Shown piece by piece: positions 5,922 through 9,422 of a DNA stretch of 9,422 nucleotides (position 1 is its first letter; each line of letters begins with the position of its first letter). Position numbers and translations under genes: made by a program. Where the stretch lies: contig NJDF01000031.1 of NCBI GenBank assembly GCA_002254895.1, positions 1 through 9,422 on the forward strand, given 5' to 3'. The DNA comes from Thermoprotei archaeon ex4572_64 (GTDB lineage: Archaea > Thermoproteota > Thermoprotei > Thermoproteales > Thermocladiaceae). The notes under the pieces are model-generated. The model ran no database searches. It was not told the DNA's origin and was given only the letters and a program-made list of their open reading frames with translations.

Positions 5922-7361
5922 GTGCAAATAATGCCTAAACCTAGAATTCAATTTCTAAGTATTGAGGAGATTAAGTTAATTCATGAGGAAGCACTTCACA
6001 TTCTTGAAAATGTGGGTGTTGAAGTCCTTAATAACAGTGTGGTTGAAATTTTAAAAAGAGAGGATTGTAGAGTTGAAAAGAATTTAGTAAAGATTCCTAA
6101 AGATCTAGTTGAGAAATGTCTAAATTACGTACCTAGAGAAGTTATTATTCACGATAGAGATGGCAAACCATACATGAGGTTAAGTGATGATAATTCATAC
6201 TTCAACCCTGGCTCAGCAGCTAGTAAAATTCTTGATCCTGAAGATGATAAGCTTAGAGAACCTATCTTAAAAGACTTGAAGACTCTTGCTCTTCTTGTAA
6301 ATTCTCTAGAAAATATTAAAGCTTTAAGTACTGCACTAATACCTCATGATGTTCCTATACACATTCGTGATAGAGTTAGACTTTACCCATTACTTAAGTA
6401 TTCCAGTAAACCCATAGTTACAGGTGCTTTTACAGTTGATGGAGTCTACGACATGGTGAAAATGCTAAGTATTGTTACGGATGTTTCTAAAAAACCATGT
6501 GCCATATTTGACGTTTGTCCATCACCACCTTTAAAGTGGAGTTACATAGCTTCACAGAACATTGTAGACCTAGCTCTTCACGAAGTACCCATAGAGATTA
6601 TCTCAATGCCACAAATTAATGCTACAGGACCAGCAACCATTGCAGGCTCTTTAATTATTCATCATGCAGAAGTCCTCTCAGGAATAACAATTGCTCAATG
6701 CGTGAAGAGAGGTGTACCTGTAATTTATGGTGGTTCTCCAAGTCTTTTTGATGTTAGATATGGAACTACAGCGATAACGGCGCCTGAAGCAACATTATTA
6801 ACACTTGCCTACGTAGATATTGCTAAGTACTTTAAATTACCAACACACGCCTATGTTGGTCTTTCAGATTCAAAAATGATAGACTATCAAGCAGGTCTTG
6901 AAACCTTAATGACAGCTCTTCTAGCATCACTAAAGGGTGTAAATATATGTTCGGGACCTGGAATGCTAGAATTTGAGAATGTTTTTAGTTTTGAAAAATT
7001 GATAATTGACAATGAGGCATGCGGTATTGCTTATAGACTAGCTAGAGGATTTGAAATAAATGAAGAGACCTTAGCTATAGATATCATTAAACGTGTAGGC
7101 TCGGGAGGTCACTTCTTAGCACAAAAACACACTATTAAGTGGTGTAGAATTGAACATTATCTACCTGAAATTATAGATAGAATGGACAGAACAACATGGA
7201 GTAAAAGGGGTAGTCTAGATATTTTAAAGAGAAGTAAAGTTAAATTTCAAGAACTCTTAAAGAGATGTGAAATTCATGAACTACCAAGTGATGTAGAGAA
7301 GGAACTTATAAATTTCACCAAAGAATTATGTTCAAGATATGGTTGTAGAGTTGAAGTGTAG
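5922..7361 (+). CDS. MttB-superfamily (non-pyrrolysine) corrinoid-dependent methyltransferase
   Basis: A 479-residue TIM-barrel methyltransferase of the trimethylamine methyltransferase (MttB) superfamily, which moves a methyl group from a methylated amine to the cobalt of a corrinoid protein. Family segments seen: PRIQFLSIEEIKLIHEEAL (7-25), GSAASKILDPED (97-108), NATGPATIAGSL (233-244), HHAEVLSGITIAQ (247-259), VIYGGSPSLFDVRYG (267-281), DSKMIDYQAG (316-325), GPGMLEFENV (345-354), and GSGGHFLAQKHT (393-404). The frame is open over full family length with no in-frame TAG, so this is the type without pyrrolysine. Characterised relatives of that type act on glycine betaine (MtgB), proline betaine (MtpB) or carnitine-like compounds; the substrate here is unknown. 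Two starts compete: GTG 5922, which suits a leaderless message, and ATG 5931, preceded by GGTG at 5921-5924 at Shine-Dalgarno distance. The adjacent corrinoid protein is its likely partner. The stop is TAG. Confidence 0.9.
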   Translation: MQIMPKPRIQFLSIEEIKLIHEEALHILENVGVEVLNNSVVEILKREDCRVEKNLVKIPKDLVEKCLNYVPREVIIHDRDGKPYMRLSDDNSYFNPGSAASKILDPEDDKLREPILKDLKTLALLVNSLENIKALSTALIPHDVPIHIRDRVRLYPLLKYSSKPIVTGAFTVDGVYDMVKMLSIVTDVSKKPCAIFDVCPSPPLKWSYIASQNIVDLALHEVPIEIISMPQINATGPATIAGSLIIHHAEVLSGITIAQCVKRGVPVIYGGSPSLFDVRYGTTAITAPEATLLTLAYVDIAKYFKLPTHAYVGLSDSKMIDYQAGLETLMTALLASLKGVNICSGPGMLEFENVFSFEKLIIDNEACGIAYRLARGFEINEETLAIDIIKRVGSGGHFLAQKHTIKWCRIEHYLPEIIDRMDRTTWSKRGSLDILKRSKVKFQELLKRCEIHELPSDVEKELINFTKELCSRYGCRVEV

Positions 7362-7366
7362 ATCTG

Positions 7367-7381
7367 GAGAAATTACTTCTC
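7367..7381. repeat. Short inverted repeat at the convergent gene junction
   Basis: GAGAA, five bases (ATTAC), then TTCTC, spanning the 11-nt gap between the MttB-like gene (ends 7361) and the convergent small ORF (ends 7373). It could form a 5-bp hairpin in either transcript and may help end them, but no T-run follows. It may be chance. Confidence 0.2.
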
Positions 7382-7525
7382 ACTCTCAATCCTAACTTCA
7401 ACTAGATAATTTGTGACATCTTCATTACTCAGTAGTTTACTAATAAACTTATCAATATCTCTCTGCTTCCTCAATTCTTTAACTTCATCATTAACTATTT
7501 TGTAGATTCTCACTCTAAACTTCAC
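7373..7525 (-). CDS. Small hypothetical protein (50 residues)
   Basis: A short minus-strand frame from GTG 7525 to TAA. I do not recognise a family. The protein begins MKFRVRIYKIVNDEV, has a charged, probably helical middle (ELRKQRDIDKFISKLLS), and ends in a strand-like YLVEVRIESEK: a plausible small beta-alpha-beta fold without membrane or cysteine motifs. Support for it being real: no other ORF occupies the 195 bp between the MttB-like gene and Taw3, a TATA-like TCTAAATA (minus strand, 7549-7556) lies about 27 nt before the GTG as in the other leaderless genes, and the composition is that of a soluble protein. It lies 31 nt after the Taw3 stop in the same direction, so it may also be cotranscribed. 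Against it: the length is short, the start is GTG, and no homologue is known to me. Confidence 0.5.
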   Translation of the reverse strand: MKFRVRIYKIVNDEVKELRKQRDIDKFISKLLSNEDVTNYLVEVRIESEK

Positions 7526-7548
7526 ATTAATGCAATACTTAAAGAGTG

Positions 7549-7556
7549 TATTTAGA
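7549..7556 (-). promoter_or_regulatory. TATA-like box for the small ORF
   Basis: The minus strand reads TCTAAATA, with its centre about 27 nt before GTG 7525, directly after the Taw3 stop codon. This spacing predicts a leaderless GTG-started transcript. Confidence 0.35.
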
Positions 7557-8117
7557 TTAATCAGCTAATTTTACTTTTCTTAAAAGCTCTTTAAATTCTC
7601 TGTACGTTCTTCCCTTAAATGACTTTCTATTATTGAATTTAACGTCACTTCTCTTCATCAACTTTATCTCTATTAACTTTACTAAGTTTGTGAGTCTAAT
7701 TTTTGCAAGAATTAAGGTTTCATTGATAATGTCTATCACTTCACTTAAAGAGTTCTTATCGAGAATCCATCTCCTATTAATAATTACAGGTATACTTAAC
7801 TTTTCTTCACCTTGAACTTCAATAATTACCTCATCATCCCTAATAGAGATGATGCCACTGTGTTTAAATCCTGTCTTTTGAGCTATATCTAGTATTTCTA
7901 ATGCCTTATCCATAAATCTGCACGAGAAGTGTATTATTCCTCCAGTAACGATAATCCAAACATTACTGTACCTACTGTTAATTACTCTCAATAATTCACT
8001 GAGAGTTATGGGTCTATGCCATTTAGCTAAGACTTTAAACATACCCTTACCTTTAGAGAAGCTTAATCTTTCAGTTTCAGCAACTAGTATCCTACCACTA
8101 CAACTACTAAGAGTCAT
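7557..8117 (-). CDS. taw3: tRNA wybutosine-synthesis methyltransferase Taw3 (TYW3 family), possibly N-terminally shortened
   Basis: A TYW3/Taw3 protein, which methylates the wyosine-type base at position 37 of tRNA-Phe using S-adenosylmethionine. The 186-residue frame shows the family signature SSCSGRI (4-10), KWHRP (32-36), GIIHFSCR (60-67) and GFKHSGI (83-89), followed by RDDEVIIEVQGEEKLSIP. The ATG at 8117 sits directly before the signature, whereas family members usually carry some 30-45 residues ahead of it, including an EGxVDxDI-like helix. That helix is present upstream in the same frame (EGRVDFDIFDF near 8151-8183) and the frame stays open to 8210, but it has no ATG, GTG or TTG. So the gene is shortened with a new start, or its N-terminus is broken or starts at a rare codon. 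A T5A6 tract centred 31 nt before ATG 8117 could be its TATA box. The family call is firm; the start is doubtful. Confidence 0.88.
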   Translation of the reverse strand: MTLSSCSGRILVAETERLSFSKGKGMFKVLAKWHRPITLSELLRVINSRYSNVWIIVTGGIIHFSCRFMDKALEILDIAQKTGFKHSGIISIRDDEVIIEVQGEEKLSIPVIINRRWILDKNSLSEVIDIINETLILAKIRLTNLVKLIEIKLMKRSDVKFNNRKSFKGRTYREFKELLRKVKLAD

Positions 8118-8269
8118 GCAGTCATTAACCTTCTCGTTAAAAGTTTTTAAAAAATCAAAAATGTCAAAATCAACTCTACCTTCATTTGCCTCTCTAAGTA
8201 ATCTCGAATATTATCCGTATTGTTGACGATGTTAAGAGATCAATTGTTGCTATAATCACTACTAAAATC
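8118..8269. other. Divergent region with N-terminal coding remnants of both neighbours
   Basis: Taw3 (minus) and the HtrA-like gene (plus) point away from this region. On the minus strand the Taw3 frame continues open from 8118 to 8210 and codes for family-like residues (EANEGRVDFDIF). On the plus strand the HtrA frame is open from 8198 to 8269 and reads IVDDVKRSIVAIITTK, matching the usual lead-in of HtrA proteases. The two extensions overlap at 8198-8210. Neither holds an ATG, GTG or TTG. A second plus frame starting at ATG 8161 (MSKSTLPSFASLSNLE) lies one base out of phase and could join the HtrA frame by a 1-nt indel. Confidence 0.5.
8144..8154 (-). promoter_or_regulatory. T5A6 tract, possible TATA box for taw3
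   Basis: TTTTTAAAAAA, nearly self-complementary, with its centre about 31 nt upstream of ATG 8117 on the minus strand. It also lies inside the region that codes for the apparent Taw3 N-terminal extension, so it can only be the promoter if the protein really starts at 8117. Confidence 0.3.
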
Positions 8270-9115
8270 ATGGTTACAGATCTTCTCGAAATATCACCAC
8301 TCAGAGGCTTTGGTACAGGTTTTGCTATTAGTGATAATCTTATAGTAACTTCATACCATGTAATTCATGGAGCTGAGACCATAACAACAATACTACCTGA
8401 AGGAGATATTGTGGAAGCAGAAGTTGTAGATTACGATCCAGAATTCGATATTGCACTATTAAGAGTTGAGTATGCTAAATTAAAATCTGTAAATCTTGGA
8501 GATTCTGACAAGTTGAAGGTAGGTCAGCTTGTACTTGCCATTGGTTATCCACTAGGAATGACTGATCAACCAACAGTGACACTTGGCGTAATCTCAGCAC
8601 TTGGAAGAACAATAAGAGTAGGTAATACCGTTATTGAAGAACTTATACAGACAGACGCATCTATTAATCCTGGAAATTCAGGCGGTCCACTTCTTAATCT
8701 TGATGGTGAAGTTGTTGGTATTAATACAGCAATTGTAGCTACTGCTCAAGGTATTGGTTTTGCAATACCTATAAATATTGCTAAAATCATCATTGAAGAA
8801 TTGAATAGGATTGGAAGAATTGTTAAGCCGAGACTTGGATTTTATGGACTTACACTTAGTAAATCATTAACAAAATACTACAACATACCTACGAGTAGAG
8901 GCGTACTTGTAGTACAGGTAATACCAGAAACACCAGCATATTATTTAGGTATTAAACCCGGTGATGTAATTACTCATATAGATGATGAAGAAATTGATAC
9001 TATAACTAAATTGAAACTTACATTAATTAAGAAGTATCTTGAAGGTAAGAGAGAAATGTACATAACAATACTTAGAGGAAGATCAAGATATAGATTAAGA
9101 CTGTACTTAACATGA
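8270..9115 (+). CDS. HtrA/DegP-like serine protease with one PDZ domain
   Basis: A trypsin-fold HtrA-family protease and chaperone for damaged protein. In the 281-residue frame the catalytic triad is H30 (IVTSYHVIHGA), D60 (EFDIALLRV) and S137 (NPGNSGGP). The DASINPGNSGGPLLN segment and GIGFAIPINIAK are typical, and the tail from about 188 is a single PDZ domain with a PDZ loop near RGVLVVQVIPETPA and GIKPGDVITHIDDEEI. The usual TNNHV around the histidine is TSYHV here. There is no signal peptide or membrane helix within the ATG-started protein, which would leave it in the cytoplasm. ATG 8270 is the first standard start, but the frame is open back to 8198 and encodes IVDDVKRSIVAIITT, the normal start of the protease domain, so the real N-terminus is probably longer. 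No convincing TATA box lies 25-30 nt before ATG 8270. Confidence 0.9.
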   Translation: MVTDLLEISPLRGFGTGFAISDNLIVTSYHVIHGAETITTILPEGDIVEAEVVDYDPEFDIALLRVEYAKLKSVNLGDSDKLKVGQLVLAIGYPLGMTDQPTVTLGVISALGRTIRVGNTVIEELIQTDASINPGNSGGPLLNLDGEVVGINTAIVATAQGIGFAIPINIAKIIIEELNRIGRIVKPRLGFYGLTLSKSLTKYYNIPTSRGVLVVQVIPETPAYYLGIKPGDVITHIDDEEIDTITKLKLTLIKKYLEGKREMYITILRGRSRYRLRLYLT

Positions 9116-9253
9116 ATTTAGAAGTAATTTTAAAGTTGAGAGAAACTCCAAAAAATCATTCATATATGTAGTTTCACTTTTAATATTAATATCTATAATA
9201 CAGTTGTTGAAAGTTATTGAAATAATTAAAGGTAGCAATAGTGCTACTACCAT
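9107..9253 (-). CDS. Candidate small membrane-type ORF (48 residues), weak
   Basis: A minus-strand frame from ATG 9253 (another ATG in frame at 9259) to TAA 9107-9109, convergent with the HtrA-like gene and overlapping its end by 9 nt. The product starts with a hydrophobic stretch (MVVALLLPLIISITFNNC), followed by a polar region and LEFLSTLKLLLNSC. A TATA-like CTAAAAAT (plus 9275-9282) is centred about 25 nt before ATG 9253, in line with the leaderless pattern. No family is recognised. It may be a chance frame in very AT-rich DNA. Confidence 0.22.
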   Translation of the reverse strand: MVVALLLPLIISITFNNCIIDINIKSETTYMNDFLEFLSTLKLLLNSC

Positions 9254-9422
9254 GTACATCTTGCATGTATGCTTATTTTTAGTTAAGATTAAGAAATTAC
9301 TTTATAGAAATAGTACTTATTAAGGTAATACTTATCACAATATGCTGTATAGGCATTGTAGTTTTAGTAATGAATTTATATGCATTAAAATTCTCAAAGA
9401 ACATCATAGATACTATCATACA
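9116..9422. other. Very AT-rich end region without a confident gene; possible start of a plus-strand membrane protein
   Basis: After the HtrA stop no long frame exists. On the plus strand the frame from 9283 to the window edge is open and reads as a membrane helix (IVLIKVILITICCIGIVVL) followed by NLYALKFSKNIIDTII. It has no ATG, GTG or TTG until ATG 9370, and an in-frame TAG at 9280-9282 separates it from ATG 9265. It may be the N-terminus of a membrane protein whose start is broken or unrecognised, or noncoding DNA. No tRNA, CRISPR or insertion sequence is seen. Confidence 0.3.
9231..9248. repeat. Inverted repeat, possible hairpin downstream of htrA
   Basis: GTAGCA, loop ATAG, TGCTAC (9232-9247), extended by one G-T pair. 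It lies about 115 nt after the HtrA stop and inside the weak minus-strand frame. No T-run follows, so a terminator role is uncertain. Confidence 0.3.

Noticed and set aside
5839..7361. Pyrrolysine (TAG) readthrough in the corrinoid and MttB-like genes
   Set aside because: Both genes end in TAG after full family-length C-termini. Reading on gives short tails without family features, and the MttB-like frame has no internal TAG.
7633..7815. 60-residue plus-strand ORF
   Set aside because: Antisense shadow of Taw3; the hydrophobic product is a by-product of the AT-rich complementary strand.
8008..8226. 72-residue plus-strand ORF
   Set aside because: Mostly antisense to Taw3 and its N-terminal extension. 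Only its last part from ATG 8161 is of interest, as a possible out-of-frame start for the HtrA gene.
8198..8269. Minus-strand ORF beginning at ATG 8271 (MILVVIIATIDLL...)
   Set aside because: It is antisense to the HtrA-like extension, only 25 codons long, and its hydrophobic nature follows from the complementary strand.
9112..9171. 19-residue ORF starting in an ATGA overlap with the HtrA stop
   Set aside because: Too short, ends at TAG, and shows no recognisable sequence; the overlap is probably chance.
1..9422. tRNA or rRNA genes, CRISPR arrays, insertion sequences, attachment sites
   Set aside because: No cloverleaf-like GC-rich block, no regular direct repeats with spacers, no transposase and no flanking terminal repeats were seen by eye on either strand.

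Overview
The window looks like chromosomal DNA of an AT-rich, probably thermophilic archaeon, most likely from the TACK side of the tree. The archaeal signs are a geranylgeranyl-reductase-type flavoprotein, the tRNA wybutosine protein Taw3, a glutamate-synthase protein built from separable domains, strong use of AGA/AGG for arginine, and TATA-like boxes about 25-32 nt before start codons, which implies mostly leaderless mRNAs. The assignment rests on gene content and promoter style, not on a database match. TAG, TAA and TGA all serve as ordinary stops.

Layout. 1-718 (minus): geranylgeranyl reductase, cut by the window edge. 718-2286 (minus): membrane GT2 glycosyltransferase, joined to the reductase by a TAATG stop/start overlap. 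2287-2404: a compact divergent promoter region. 2405-4480 (plus): a fused glutaminase-GXGXG protein (GltB1-GltB3 type) without the FMN synthase domain. 4495-5268 (plus): an OGG-like DNA glycosylase/lyase with two cysteine clusters, 14 nt downstream of it. 5313-5841 (plus): a corrinoid (B12) methyl-carrier protein that seems to be split over two frames and lacks most of the usual helical cap. 5922-7361 (plus): a non-pyrrolysine MttB-superfamily methyltransferase. 7373-7525 (minus): an unrecognised 50-residue protein. 7557-8117 (minus): Taw3. 8118-8269: a divergent region in which family-like N-terminal sequence of both flanking genes continues without a standard start codon. 8270-9115 (plus): an HtrA/DegP-like protease with one PDZ domain. 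9116-9422: no confident gene.

Functional reading. The reductase and glycosyltransferase pair points to envelope lipid and glycan work. The corrinoid protein plus MttB homologue is the core of a corrinoid methyl-transfer system that probably demethylates a quaternary or tertiary amine. No reductive activator and no second methyltransferase is visible, so substrate and acceptor are unknown. The amidotransferase fusion needs an FMN partner coded elsewhere. The remaining genes are for DNA repair, tRNA modification and protein quality control.

The most unusual points are the frame-split, cap-poor corrinoid protein, the cysteine-rich OGG-like enzyme, and the missing starts in the taw3/htrA divergent region. 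None amounts to proof of a wholly new system.
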